The notes under the pieces: model-generated
Told to the model about the DNA's origin: nothing
Seen by the model: only the letters and a program-made list of their open reading frames with translations
The model's database searches: none
From: an uncultured Muribaculaceae bacterium
GTDB lineage: Bacteria > Bacteroidota > Bacteroidia > Bacteroidales > Muribaculaceae
NCBI GenBank assembly: GCA_910586475.1
Contig: CAJUHM010000052.1
Span: 1-15,581 of the forward strand
Reading direction: 5' to 3'
Length of the DNA stretch: 15,581 nt
In this document: piece after piece, positions 6,983 to 15,544 of the stretch
Layout: the number at the start of each line of letters is the position of its first letter
How positions within the stretch are numbered: the stretch's first letter is position 1
Translations under genes and position numbers: made by a program

Positions 6983-9076
6983 TCAGCTGATCATACTCCA
7001 GTCGATGGCTTTGTCGAAGAGGGTGTGCATTTCGCGGCAGAGGAGTCTGTGGTGGGGTGCTGACAGAGTCGGGTCGTTTTCGAGGACGTTTTCGGCCTCG
7101 TTGCGAGCGAGCTGGATGAGGCGTCCGTCGGTTGCAATGTTGGCGATGTTGAGACTGAGGCTCATTCCGCTTTGCATCGTGCCTTCGATGTCGCCGGGGC
7201 CGCGCAGTTTGAGGTCGGCTTCGGCGACAACGAATCCGTCGGTCGTCGAGGTCATTATCGAGAGTCGTTTGCGGGTCAGTCCTGAGATGTTGGGGCGTGA
7301 CATCAGAATGCAGTAGCTCTGTCCGTCGCCGCGGCCGACGCGCCCGCGCAGCTGGTGGAGCTGGGAGAGTCCGAACCGTTCGGCATTTTCGATGACCATG
7401 ATGGTGGCGTTCGGGACATTTACCCCGACTTCGATAACGGTGGTTGCGACGAGAATGTCGGCCTGATGAGTGGCAAATCTGGTCATCTGGACATCTTTTT
7501 CGGCTGGTTTCATTTTGCCGTGGACATACGCGACGCGGAAATCGCGGAATGTCTCGCAGATCTGTTCGTAGCCGTCTTCGAGGCTTTTGAGGTCGACTTT
7601 TTCGTTTTCTTTGATGAGAGGGTAGACGATATAGACCTGCCGTCCCTGTTTGAGCTGCCGGGCGATCGACCGGTAGACATCAAGGCGGTTTTCTTCCATG
7701 CGCAGAAGTGTGGTCACAGGTTTTCGGCCTGGAGGAAGCTCGTCGATTACGGACACGTCGAGATCTCCGTAGAGAGTCATGGCGAGGGTTCGGGGAATCG
7801 GAGTGGCAGTCATCACGAGGATGTGTGGCGGCACATTGTTTTTCTTCCACAGGCGTGCCCGCTGAGCCACACCGAATCGGTGCTGCTCGTCGATGACGAC
7901 AAATCCGAGTCGGGCGAATCTGACGTTGTCTTCGATCACGGCATGGGTTCCTATTAATATATGGAGTGATCCGTCGGTCAGCTGAGAGTGGATGAGGTCG
8001 CGTGATTTTTTCGGGGTTGAGCCGGTCAGCAGTTTGACATTGACTCCGATCTGAGCGGCGAGCTGCGAGATTGTCTCGAAGTGCTGTGTGGCGAGAATTT
8101 CGGTCGGAGCCATCAGGCATGCCTGGCATCCGTTGTCGAGGGCGATCAGCATGCACATGAGGGCTACGAGCGTCTTTCCTGATCCGACGTCGCCCTGAAG
8201 GAGGCGGTTCATCTGGCGTCCGGAGTTCATGTCCCGCCGGATTTCGCGGATCACTCTTTTCTGTGCTCCGGTCAGCTCGAATGGGAGACACTGGGAGTAG
8301 AACGAGTTGAAGTAGTGGCCGATCTTGGTGAAGCAGTGGCCTCCGAATCTGACAGAACGTCGGCGGGAGTAGCTGAGGATGTTGAGTTGGAGATAGAATA
8401 GCTCTTCGAATTTCAGTCGTTCGCGTGCTTTTATCAGCTGGTCGTTGTCGCGAGGGTTATGGATGGCCACAAGGGCGTCGCGCTTGTCCATCAGTCTGAG
8501 CCTGCCGCGCAGATCTGCGGGAATAGGGTCGTCGACGGTCTTCAGGTGCAGGGCGATGATGTTGCGTACAAGGGAGAAGAGAGTGCGAGATGTGATTCCG
8601 CGGTTGCGGAGCTTTTCGGTGAGCGGATAGACTCCGCGCAGTCCGATTGTCGATTCGACATCTTCGGGCGAGTCTATTTCGGGGTGGACCATGCTCCAGC
8701 GTCCGTTGTATTCGGCCGGTTTTCCGAAAATGACATATAGGTTTCCGATTCTGAGCTGTTCGCGTATCGCCTTTATTCTCTTGAACCAGACGACTTCCAT
8801 TGTCGAGAGGCCGTCGGTGAAGAGTCCGACCAGCCTTGTGCGCGCACCTTCACCGAGAATGTTCAGGCTGACGAAGCGGCCTTTGATCTGGACCATCGTC
8901 ATATCGGATCGCAACGATGTGATCGCGTGGAACTGCGAGCGGTCGATATAGTGCGACGGGAAGTGATAGAGAAGGTCATAGAGTGTCTTGATTCCAAGTT
9001 CCTCACCCAGAATCCTGGCGCGGGCCGGTCCGACGCCTTTGAGATACGTTATGTCGGTAGCTCTCAGTCGATCCAT
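6983..9076 (-). CDS. recG: ATP-dependent DNA helicase RecG
   Basis: RecG regresses stalled replication forks and branch-migrates Holliday junctions. The 697 residues are full length. An N-terminal helix-hairpin-helix-like segment (10-40) and a wedge/OB-fold (about 55-150) precede the helicase core: Walker A GDVGSGKT (295-302), Walker B DEQH (396-399), motif III TATPIPRT (423-430), motif VI QLRGRVGRG (575-583) and the C-terminal TRG-type region LRGPGDIEGTMQSG (624-637). It is the last gene of the parE-coaD-S41-ispD-recG run, 27 nt after ispD, and no clear terminator follows the stop. Confidence 0.97.
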   Translation of the reverse strand: MDRLRATDITYLKGVGPARARILGEELGIKTLYDLLYHFPSHYIDRSQFHAITSLRSDMTMVQIKGRFVSLNILGEGARTRLVGLFTDGLSTMEVVWFKRIKAIREQLRIGNLYVIFGKPAEYNGRWSMVHPEIDSPEDVESTIGLRGVYPLTEKLRNRGITSRTLFSLVRNIIALHLKTVDDPIPADLRGRLRLMDKRDALVAIHNPRDNDQLIKARERLKFEELFYLQLNILSYSRRRSVRFGGHCFTKIGHYFNSFYSQCLPFELTGAQKRVIREIRRDMNSGRQMNRLLQGDVGSGKTLVALMCMLIALDNGCQACLMAPTEILATQHFETISQLAAQIGVNVKLLTGSTPKKSRDLIHSQLTDGSLHILIGTHAVIEDNVRFARLGFVVIDEQHRFGVAQRARLWKKNNVPPHILVMTATPIPRTLAMTLYGDLDVSVIDELPPGRKPVTTLLRMEENRLDVYRSIARQLKQGRQVYIVYPLIKENEKVDLKSLEDGYEQICETFRDFRVAYVHGKMKPAEKDVQMTRFATHQADILVATTVIEVGVNVPNATIMVIENAERFGLSQLHQLRGRVGRGDGQSYCILMSRPNISGLTRKRLSIMTSTTDGFVVAEADLKLRGPGDIEGTMQSGMSLSLNIANIATDGRLIQLARNEAENVLENDPTLSAPHHRLLCREMHTLFDKAIDWSMIS

Positions 9077-9103
9077 CGTAGCGGTTGATCTCTCTCGCTG
9101 CTC

Positions 9104-9796
9104 TTATTCGTTTTCGTGCAGGTATAGTTCGGCGATCCGGATGTCCAGCGGACGCGTGATCTTGAGGGTTTTTTCCGATCCTTCAACGAGGGCGATGTCC
9201 GAGAATCCGGCGTTTTCCATCACCGAGGCGTCGTCGGTCATCAGCGGAGACCAGGGTAGGCGATAGGCTGATCGGAGATGGGCGGCGCAGAAGGCCTGAG
9301 GGGTCTGGACGGCCTGGAAACGGGAGCGGTCTACGGCCGTCGAGCCGCTCTCGGTCTGCATCCGCAGGGAGTCGATCATCGGCATGACAGGCAGCGCACC
9401 GTCGGCTCCGCGCCCGATTGTGTCGAGGAGGCGGAAGATGACATCGGCCTCGACGAGCGGTCGGGCACCGTCGTGGACAAGGATTGTTTCCGTGTCGGGA
9501 TCAATTGTTTCCAGTGCGTTGCGGACGCTTTCCCAGCGGGTGGCGCCTCCGATGGCTGTCATGGTGTAGCCGACGTTTTCGGCCAGACTCATCTGCGTCC
9601 AGTAGTCTTTGCGGTCGCTGGCTACGACAACGATGATGCGGGCGTGGGGAAGCGCTCTGTGGAAACGGCGGATGGCATGGATCAGTACCGGCTCGCCATC
9701 AAGCAGGCAGAACTGCTTGGGGAGTTCGGAACCAAAGCGCGAGCCGCTGCCGGCGGCAACGATGATGACTGCGGTTTTTTCGGAGCGGGTTGTCAT
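9104..9796 (-). CDS. ispD: 2-C-methyl-D-erythritol 4-phosphate cytidylyltransferase
   Basis: IspD makes CDP-methylerythritol from MEP and CTP, the third step of the MEP isoprenoid pathway, as a cytoplasmic homodimer. In 230 residues the family motifs are complete: AAGSGSRFG (14-22) with PKQF (26-29, Lys27) binding CTP, VHDGARP (107-113), QTPQAF (164-169), TDDAS (187-191) and KITRPLD (212-218). Its ATG overlaps the stop of the S41 protease gene by 4 nt (ATGA at 9793-9796), which implies translational coupling. Confidence 0.96.
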   Translation of the reverse strand: MTTRSEKTAVIIVAAGSGSRFGSELPKQFCLLDGEPVLIHAIRRFHRALPHARIIVVVASDRKDYWTQMSLAENVGYTMTAIGGATRWESVRNALETIDPDTETILVHDGARPLVEADVIFRLLDTIGRGADGALPVMPMIDSLRMQTESGSTAVDRSRFQAVQTPQAFCAAHLRSAYRLPWSPLMTDDASVMENAGFSDIALVEGSEKTLKITRPLDIRIAELYLHENE

Positions 9797-11376
9797 GGGT
9801 TGAGCAGACGGTTGTAGGCTTCGGGGTCGGAGATGATCTGAAGAGCTTCGCGATAGACGGGGTTTCCGTCGTTGGAGATCCGGAAATAGGTCGACTGTTC
9901 GAAGAGATCGCGGCCGATCAGAGCCTTGATGACCCTGCGGATTGTCGGTTCGGAAACGGCAAACTGCTCTTCATTGAGTTCGACGCCGTCGGCCTGTCCG
10001 GCTTTCTTAAGCTGTTCGATCATTTCGTCGCTGACGGAGAAGTCACGGACGAAGCTGGTTTCGGTTGGAAACTGTTTTTTCAGCGCGTTGCGGTTCTGGT
10101 CGATGTAGGACGTGGCGAATTTGTAGACCGTTCCTTTGGCTACGAGGTCGCGGTAGTAGTCGCTGTAGAAAGTGGTGTCGATCGGAACGAAGCGGTCGGG
10201 CATGATTCCGCCACCGCCGTAGACCGGACGCATGTTGCGGACAGTGTAGTAGCGGAGCGAGTCGGGAAGATGGACCGAATCGGCGCTTGAGAATTCGCCG
10301 TGTCGGTAGCGCTCGATAATGTCGGAATAGTAGTCGTCGTCATCGGCGGAGTAGGGTTTCTGGATGCATCGTCCTGATGGGGTGTAATAGCGTGCTACTG
10401 TCAGTCGGATCATCGAACCGTCGGGGAACGGGAACGGGCGCTGTACGAGTCCTTTTCCGAAAGAGCGGCGGCCGACGATGACTCCGCGGTCCTGGTCCTG
10501 TACGGCTCCGGCCAGAATCTCGCTTGCGGAGGCGGAATACTGGTTGACCATGACGACGAGGCGTCCGTCGGTATATTTCCCGTTGGATGTTGTCGTATAT
10601 TGCGAGAGTCGGCTCTTGTCGCCTTTGGTGAAGACCACGAGGTCGCCACGGCGCAGGAACATGTCGGCAATGTCGGTGGCGGCGTTCAGGTATCCTCCGC
10701 CGTTGTCCTCAAGGTCTATGATGAGGTTTTTCATCCCTTCTTTCTTCAGGCGCTTGAGGGCCTGACTGACCTCTTTGGCGGTACTTTCGGCAAATCTCGA
10801 GATGCGGATATAGCCAACTTCGGGAGTGGCCATGTAGGCAGCGTCGACGCTATAGATCGGTATGTCGTCGCGAACGATATTGAAGTCGATCAGGTCGGTT
10901 ACGCCTTTGCGCATCACTCTGACTCTGGCAGTCGATCCTTTCGGGCCGCGCAGGAGTTTCATGATTTCGCTGTTTTTTTTCTTGACGCCTGCGATGAGTG
11001 AGTCCTGGGCGTAGATGATTCTGTCGCCGGGAAGTATCCCTACTTTTTCTGAGGGGCCTCCGGCTACGGTCTGGATGACGTAGAGCGTGTCGGTCAGCAT
11101 GTTGAACTGGATGCCGATTCCGGAGAAATTACCTTGTAGCGGTTCGGTCAGCTCGCGTGTTTCCTCAGCGTTGGTATAGGTCGAGTGGGGATCGAGTTTT
11201 TTGAGCATTGCGATAATGGCGCTTTCGGCGATGGCCTCCCCGTCGACAGAGTCGACATAGTATCCCTCGATGATCTGTCCGGCATAGTTGAGTTTCTTCA
11301 TCGGGGGGAAGCTGACGGCCAGACTGACACAGAGGGTGCAGAGGGTCAGAATCAGAGTTATTGCGGTTCTTTTCAT
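9793..11376 (-). CDS. S41-family C-terminal processing protease (CtpA/Prc-like)
   Basis: This 527-residue protein has an N-terminal hydrophobic signal (about 5-23), a short helical S41 N-domain (30-75), a PDZ domain (about 83-170, with GGPSEKVGILPGDRI at 106-120) and the S41 protease core (about 180-340). The Ser/Lys dyad is likely Ser283 in NQYSASASE (278-286) and Lys308 in SFGKGLVQ; the 25-residue spacing equals that of Ser430/Lys455 in E. coli Prc. It should cut C-terminal tails of periplasmic or envelope proteins. A roughly 150-residue C-terminal region follows the core, as in many Bacteroidota members. The start overlaps the coaD stop by 4 nt and the end overlaps the ispD start by 4 nt. 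Confidence 0.93.
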   Translation of the reverse strand: MKRTAITLILTLCTLCVSLAVSFPPMKKLNYAGQIIEGYYVDSVDGEAIAESAIIAMLKKLDPHSTYTNAEETRELTEPLQGNFSGIGIQFNMLTDTLYVIQTVAGGPSEKVGILPGDRIIYAQDSLIAGVKKKNSEIMKLLRGPKGSTARVRVMRKGVTDLIDFNIVRDDIPIYSVDAAYMATPEVGYIRISRFAESTAKEVSQALKRLKKEGMKNLIIDLEDNGGGYLNAATDIADMFLRRGDLVVFTKGDKSRLSQYTTTSNGKYTDGRLVVMVNQYSASASEILAGAVQDQDRGVIVGRRSFGKGLVQRPFPFPDGSMIRLTVARYYTPSGRCIQKPYSADDDDYYSDIIERYRHGEFSSADSVHLPDSLRYYTVRNMRPVYGGGGIMPDRFVPIDTTFYSDYYRDLVAKGTVYKFATSYIDQNRNALKKQFPTETSFVRDFSVSDEMIEQLKKAGQADGVELNEEQFAVSEPTIRRVIKALIGRDLFEQSTYFRISNDGNPVYREALQIISDPEAYNRLLNP

Positions 11377-11891
11377 TCAGATATGTGTTTTTTCGTTTGT
11401 TTAATGTCTCTGGCCGACGGGAGCATCGCGCTGACGTCGACACCGTAGGAGCTGAGTTCACGCACGATCGAGGAGCTTATCGCCGCGTGGGCCGGCTCGG
11501 CAAAGAGCAGCACAGTCTCGAGACCGGAGATGAGCCGGTTGATGTCGGCCATGTTGCGTTCATATTCGTAGTCGGCGACTGATCGGACGCCGCGAAGCAG
11601 TGCGGTTGCTCCGGCGTCGGCGGCTTCTTTGGCTACGAGCCCGGTGCAGAGCCGGACTTCGACTTGCGGCGCAAGGGGAGCGAGAAGGCGTCGGAGTTCG
11701 TCGGCCCGCGTGGCGGCGGCTTCGGCTTCGGCCGGTTTAGAGGCGTTGCGTCCGATGAGAATTATGATGCGGCTGAAGATTTTCAGTCCGCGTGTGAGAA
11801 CGGACAGGTGACCGACCGTAAAGGGGTTGAACGAACCTGCCATGACGGCAATCCGGGACGAGGGGTGCTCCTCAGGAGATCTGTGAGTCAT
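11373..11891 (-). CDS. coaD: Phosphopantetheine adenylyltransferase
   Basis: CoaD joins 4'-phosphopantetheine and ATP to dephospho-CoA, the fourth step of CoA synthesis. The nucleotidyltransferase motif TVGH is at 25-28, RGVR at 100-103 and ISSSIVRE at 138-145. At 172 residues it is slightly long because of about 12 extra N-terminal residues before the usual strand. The ATG at 11891 overlaps the end of parE by 20 nt; the internal Met at 11843 would remove the first beta strand and is rejected. Its stop overlaps the following protease start (ATGA). Confidence 0.95.
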   Translation of the reverse strand: MTHRSPEEHPSSRIAVMAGSFNPFTVGHLSVLTRGLKIFSRIIILIGRNASKPAEAEAAATRADELRRLLAPLAPQVEVRLCTGLVAKEAADAGATALLRGVRSVADYEYERNMADINRLISGLETVLLFAEPAHAAISSSIVRELSSYGVDVSAMLPSARDIKQTKKHISE

Positions 11892-13815
11892 CTTCTACAA
11901 CGAGATTATTGATGATAAATTGTTGGCGTTCAATTGAATTTTTGCCCATGTAGAATCTGAGCAGTTCGGCGACACCGTCCTGTTTGTGCATTCTGACCTG
12001 ATCTGCGCGCATGTCTTCGCCGATAAAATAGCGGAATTCTTCGGGCGAGATTTCTCCGAGACCTTTGAATCGTGTGATCTCGGCGTTGTTGCCGAGGCGT
12101 TCGATGGCAGCGATCCGTTCTTCGTCGGAATAGCAGTAGTAGGTGTCTTCGGCAACTTTTTTCTGACGGGTTCCGGAGACTCGTTTTGAGGTTTTTTTGT
12201 TTCTGACGCGGAAGAGCGGGGTCTCGAGGATGTAGACGTGGCCGCGCTTGACCAGATCTGGGAAGAACTGCAGGAAGAATGTCAGCAGGAGCATGCGGAT
12301 ATGCATTCCGTCGACATCGGCGTCGGTCGCGATGATGACTTTGTTGTAGCGGAGATTGTCGATCGATTCCTCGATGTTGAGGGCCGCCTGGAGCTGATAG
12401 AACTCGTCGTTTTCATAGACCATTTTCTTGGTCTTGCCGAAAGTGTTTTTCGGTTTGCCGCGTAGGGAGAAAACGGCCTGGGTTTCGACATTGCGGATCT
12501 TGGTGATCGAGCCGGCGGCCGAATCGCCCTCGGTTATGAAGATCGATGACTGGTTTTTCTTTTCTTCTGATCCGCGGGCGTCCGTCAGATGGACTCTGCA
12601 GTCGAGCAGTTTTTTATTGTGGATGTTGACTTTCTTGGCCTGTTCACGTGCTTTTTTTGTGATGCCGGACATGGCTCTGCGCTCGCGCTCGTTCTCGTCG
12701 ACGATTTTTTTCAGCGTGTCGGCCGTTTCGGGATTTCGGTGCAGGTAATTGTCGAGGTGGGTCTTGACGAAGTCGCCGATCGCTTTTGCTACGGTCGGAC
12801 CTTCGGGGCCCATCGACTGGGAGCCGAGTTTGGTTTTTGTCTGAGATTCGAAGACGGGTTCTTCGACTTTGATTGAGACAGCGGCAACGATTCCGTTTCG
12901 GATGTCGGAATATTCATACTGCTGTTTTCCGATGAACTCCTTTACGGTGCGTGAGACTGCTTCCTTGAATGCTGTCAGGTGGGTTCCGCCCTGGGTGGTG
13001 TTCTGTCCGTTGACGAATGTGTAGTATTCCTCGCCGTATTGCGACGCGTGGGTTATCGCGATCTCTATGTCGCCGTCCTTGAGGTGGATGATCGGATAGC
13101 GGGGATCGTTTGTCATGTCATCGTTGAGCAGATCTAGGAGTCCGTGGCGCGAGAGATATTTCTGTCCGTTGAAGTTGATGGTCAGCCCCGTGTTGAGGAA
13201 TGTGTAGTTCTTGAGCAGCGGAATGATGTGTTCCTCGCGGTAGCGGAAGTCGATGAATATGGTCGGATCCGGGGTGAAACGGATGTAGGTTCCGTTCGGT
13301 TCGTCTGTTTCAGAGAGGTCTGATTCCTTGACAAGCCGTCCGCCGGCGAATTCGGCTTCTTTTTTCTTTCCGTCACGAATGCTGCCGACGGTGAATTGAC
13401 ATGAAAGTGCATTGACGGCTTTGACGCCGACACCGTTGAGCCCGATTGATTTCTTGAAGGCGTTAGTGTCGTATTTTCCGCCGGTGTTTATTTTTGAGAC
13501 TGCGTCGATCATTTTGCCGAGAGGGATACCTCGGCCGTAGTCGCGCACGGCGACGGCGCTTTCAATCACGCTGACTTCGATATTTTTTCCGAATCCCATC
13601 ATGAATTCGTCGATCGAGTTGTCGAGCACCTCTTTGAGCAGCACGTAGATGCCATCGTCGGCCGAACTTCCGTCGCCCAGCTTTCCGATGTACATGCCGG
13701 GGCGCCGCCGGATGTGTTCGTTCCATTCGAGGGTGACGATGTCGTCTTCGGTGTAGTTTGCCGTGGGGGCAACAGGATTATCCGCTATGGTGTCTTCAGT
13801 CAAAATCTCAGTCAT
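11872..13815 (-). CDS. parE: DNA topoisomerase IV subunit B
   Basis: This is the ATPase/TOPRIM subunit of a type IIA topoisomerase that decatenates and relaxes DNA; subunit A is not in the window. In 647 residues the GHKL ATPase has DNSIDE (65-70), DYGRGIP (92-98) and GLNGVGVKAVNA (125-136), and the transducer domain has QTKTKLG (325-331). The TOPRIM domain has EGDSA (429-433) and DADVDG (498-503). RFKGLGEISPEEF near the C-terminus points to ParE rather than GyrB, whose form ends MNPEQLW. The gene heads the operon, 35 nt from a consensus promoter, and its end overlaps coaD by 20 nt. Confidence 0.93.
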   Translation of the reverse strand: MTEILTEDTIADNPVAPTANYTEDDIVTLEWNEHIRRRPGMYIGKLGDGSSADDGIYVLLKEVLDNSIDEFMMGFGKNIEVSVIESAVAVRDYGRGIPLGKMIDAVSKINTGGKYDTNAFKKSIGLNGVGVKAVNALSCQFTVGSIRDGKKKEAEFAGGRLVKESDLSETDEPNGTYIRFTPDPTIFIDFRYREEHIIPLLKNYTFLNTGLTINFNGQKYLSRHGLLDLLNDDMTNDPRYPIIHLKDGDIEIAITHASQYGEEYYTFVNGQNTTQGGTHLTAFKEAVSRTVKEFIGKQQYEYSDIRNGIVAAVSIKVEEPVFESQTKTKLGSQSMGPEGPTVAKAIGDFVKTHLDNYLHRNPETADTLKKIVDENERERRAMSGITKKAREQAKKVNIHNKKLLDCRVHLTDARGSEEKKNQSSIFITEGDSAAGSITKIRNVETQAVFSLRGKPKNTFGKTKKMVYENDEFYQLQAALNIEESIDNLRYNKVIIATDADVDGMHIRMLLLTFFLQFFPDLVKRGHVYILETPLFRVRNKKTSKRVSGTRQKKVAEDTYYCYSDEERIAAIERLGNNAEITRFKGLGEISPEEFRYFIGEDMRADQVRMHKQDGVAELLRFYMGKNSIERQQFIINNLVVEDDSQIS

Positions 13816-13849
13816 TTCAGAATATTTAGGCGCATGAGGCGCATTTCTG

Positions 13850-13881
13850 CAAAGTTACAAAAAAACATGCTTTTCTGCAAT
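13850..13881 (-). promoter_or_regulatory. Bacteroidota promoter of the parE-coaD-S41-ispD-recG operon
   Basis: On the minus strand ATTG (13881-13878), a 20-nt spacer and TAACTTTG (13857-13850) fit the consensus with one mismatch in the -33 element. Predicted start is near 13845, giving a leader of about 30 nt before the parE ATG at 13815. No further consensus promoter lies in the tight junctions downstream. Confidence 0.78.
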
Positions 13882-13980
13882 CGCGAATCGCATGCGGTCG
13901 CGGGCTGTCAATGACGGAAATGACCCGAGGCGCTCTACGACGGGGTTTACTGATCGCTGACGGATCGGCCGGAAAATAGC

Positions 13981-14020
13981 GAGGCGCTGTGCGGAATGCT
14001 GAATTCTGCCACAGCGCCTC
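13981..14020 (-). terminator. Terminator of prfB
   Basis: GAGGCGCTGTG (13981-13991) pairs perfectly with CACAGCGCCTC (14010-14020) around an 18-nt loop, with a few further wobble pairs outside. On the minus strand it starts 23 nt after the prfB stop and is followed by GCTATTTTCC, so it fits an intrinsic terminator for prfB. Confidence 0.75.
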
Positions 14021-14042
14021 GTTGGCTTTCAGATAGAGCTGT

Positions 14043-15165
14043 TTATTCTTCGGCGTCGTTGCCGGCAAACTCCATGAGATAAGCTTTTATGAAACCGTCG
14101 AGATCGCCGTCCATCACCCCTCCGACGTCGGATGTCTGATGGCCTGTGCGGTGGTCTTTCACTCGCCGGTCGTCGAAAACGTAGGATCGGATCTGCGAAC
14201 CCCATTCGATTTTCATTTTTCCGGCTTCGATCTTGGCCTGTTCCTGCAGACGGTGCTGGAGTTCCTTGTCATAGAGGATGGATCGGAGCTGACGCATCGC
14301 GTTTTCTTTGTTTTTGGGCTGGTCGCGGGTTTCGGTGTTTTCGATGAGGATTTCCTCGAATTCGCCGGTGTAGGGGTCAGTGAACTGATAGCGCAGGCGT
14401 ACACCCGATTCGACCTTGTTCACATTCTGTCCGCCCGCGCCGCCGCTTCGGAATGTATCCCACGACAGAAGCGCCGGATCGACCTTCACCTCGATTGTAT
14501 CGTCGACAAGCGGTGTCACGAAAACCGACGCAAACGATGTCATTCGTTTTCCCTGGGCATTATAGGGTGAAACGCGGACAAGTCGGTGCACACCGTTTTC
14601 GCTCTTGAGATACCCGTAGGCAAAGTCACCTTCGACATTTATCGTGCATGACTTGATGCCAGCCTCGTCGCCTTCGAGAAGGTTGGCTATCGACGTCTTG
14701 TAGCCATGAGTCTCGCACCATCTCAGATACATTCTCATCAGCATCGAGGCCCAGTCCTGGCTTTCTGTTCCGCCGGCACCCGAATTTATCTTGAGAACGA
14801 CTCCGAGCTTGTCTTCCTCGCGGCGAAGCATATTGCGGAGCTCGAGTTTCTCGATCTTGTCGATGGCGTCGGCATACATCGCGTCGATCTCCTCCTCTTC
14901 CATCGCACCCTCCTTCACGAAGTCCCAGGCAAGCTCAAGTTCGTCGGCTGCTGTCGCAACCTCCTCATATCCGTCGATCCATGCCTGAAGATCCTTGATT
15001 TTCTTCATCTGGCGCTGCGCTTCCTTCGGATGCTCCCAGAAATCTGGAACATGTGTGCGCAGCTCTTCTTCTTCTACTTGAATTTTCTTGCTGTCGATGT
15101 CAAAGATACCTCCTCAGCGCCAGCTTGCGCTCTAAGATCGTCTTAAGTTGCTCTTGAGTAATCAT
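14043..15165 (-). CDS. prfB: Peptide chain release factor 2, made by programmed +1 frameshift
   Basis: RF2 ends translation at UAA and UGA. The true start is the ATG at 15165 (begins MITQEQLKTIL). After 21 codons the frame meets an in-frame TGA at 15102-15100, and a +1 shift on CTT joins it to the long frame, giving 373 residues. Numbered this way, GAGGTESQDWASML (about 129-142) starts the core, the stop-codon recognition loop is SPY (199-201; E. coli SPF 205-207), and the peptidyl-tRNA hydrolysis motif GGQ is at 244-246 (E. coli 250-252), with the same 45-residue spacing. A Ser occupies the position of E. coli residue 246. Prediction from the internal Met at 15008 loses 52 residues. Own promoter and terminator flank it. 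Confidence 0.96.
15099..15114 (-). promoter_or_regulatory. Programmed +1 frameshift site of prfB
   Basis: On the minus strand AGGAGGTATCTTTGAC contains an internal Shine-Dalgarno AGGAGG (15114-15109), a 3-nt spacer, the slippery CTT (15105-15103) and the UGA-C stop context. It differs from the E. coli site by one base (AGGGGG there), with identical spacing. In known systems low RF2 slows UGA reading and the ribosome shifts +1, so RF2 limits its own synthesis. Confidence 0.97.
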
Positions 15166-15218
15166 TTCAATAACTGATTTTCGGATTGTTGTTACTTAAT
15201 GGATTTGTTTATCAACTG

Positions 15219-15249
15219 CAAAGTTAGCGAAATTAATCGGTAGGGCAAA
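15219..15249 (-). promoter_or_regulatory. Perfect Bacteroidota promoter of prfB
   Basis: On the minus strand TTTG (15249-15246), a 19-nt spacer and TAACTTTG (15226-15219) match the consensus at every fixed position. Predicted start is near 15215, giving a leader of about 50 nt. Confidence 0.82.
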
Positions 15250-15293
15250 ACGGTGGCGTCGACCTTGAAGACTGGTTGAATTTAGTTGCGGGA

Positions 15294-15495
15294 TTAGAGA
15301 GTGTTTGGAATTAAATCAAATTAAGACTGAGGAAATTTTTTGAACGAATTCCGCGAGTTGACGCAGGGAGCATAGCGGGCTATGCGACTGATGAGACTTG
15401 GCTTAATCCGCCAGAAAAGGCCTCAGGATCATTTTGAAGTTTCTGCCGTTCATTCGTATTACTGTTAACACGGTTTAAATCCAAACACTCTCTAA
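15294..15495. repeat. 202-bp inverted-repeat element (MITE-like or structured intergenic repeat)
   Basis: TTAGAGAGTGTTTGGA at 15294-15309 has a perfect inverted copy at 15480-15495; the match continues inward at 6 of the next 8 positions. Inside lies a perfect 7-bp hairpin GCATAGCGGGCTATGC (15370-15385), plus pairs CTGAGG/CCTCAG (15327-15332, 15421-15426) and TGAACG/CGTTCA (15341-15346, 15447-15452). No target-site duplication or transposase is visible. A 40-codon frame without a normal start codon (15315-15437) crosses it and is probably not a gene. It sits about 45 bp upstream of the prfB -33 box. It may be a non-autonomous mobile element or a repeated RNA-forming spacer; copy number is unknown from one window. 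Confidence 0.6.
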
Positions 15496-15544
15496 GAGAG
15501 GGCGGAGTGCCTTGTCCACGAAATCGGGCGGGGCAACAGTGGTG

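Noticed and set aside
7680..8291. Arg-rich 203-codon frame on the minus strand within recG
   Set aside because: Out-of-frame shadow of recG; its composition (very high Arg, Pro, Ser) is typical of a frameshifted GC-rich gene.
9278..9817. Plus-strand 179-codon frame opposite ispD
   Set aside because: Antisense shadow of ispD, Gly/Asp/Val-rich as expected from its complement, without a recognisable domain.
14043..15008. RF2 starting at the internal Met at 15008
   Set aside because: The upstream region encodes the conserved RF2 N-terminus and the textbook frameshift signal, and the spacing of SPY and GGQ fits full-length RF2.
15315..15437. 40-codon open frame inside the inverted-repeat element
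   Set aside because: No ATG, GTG or TTG at a sensible place, no ribosome site, and it overlaps the hairpin; it is more likely a by-product of the repeat sequence.
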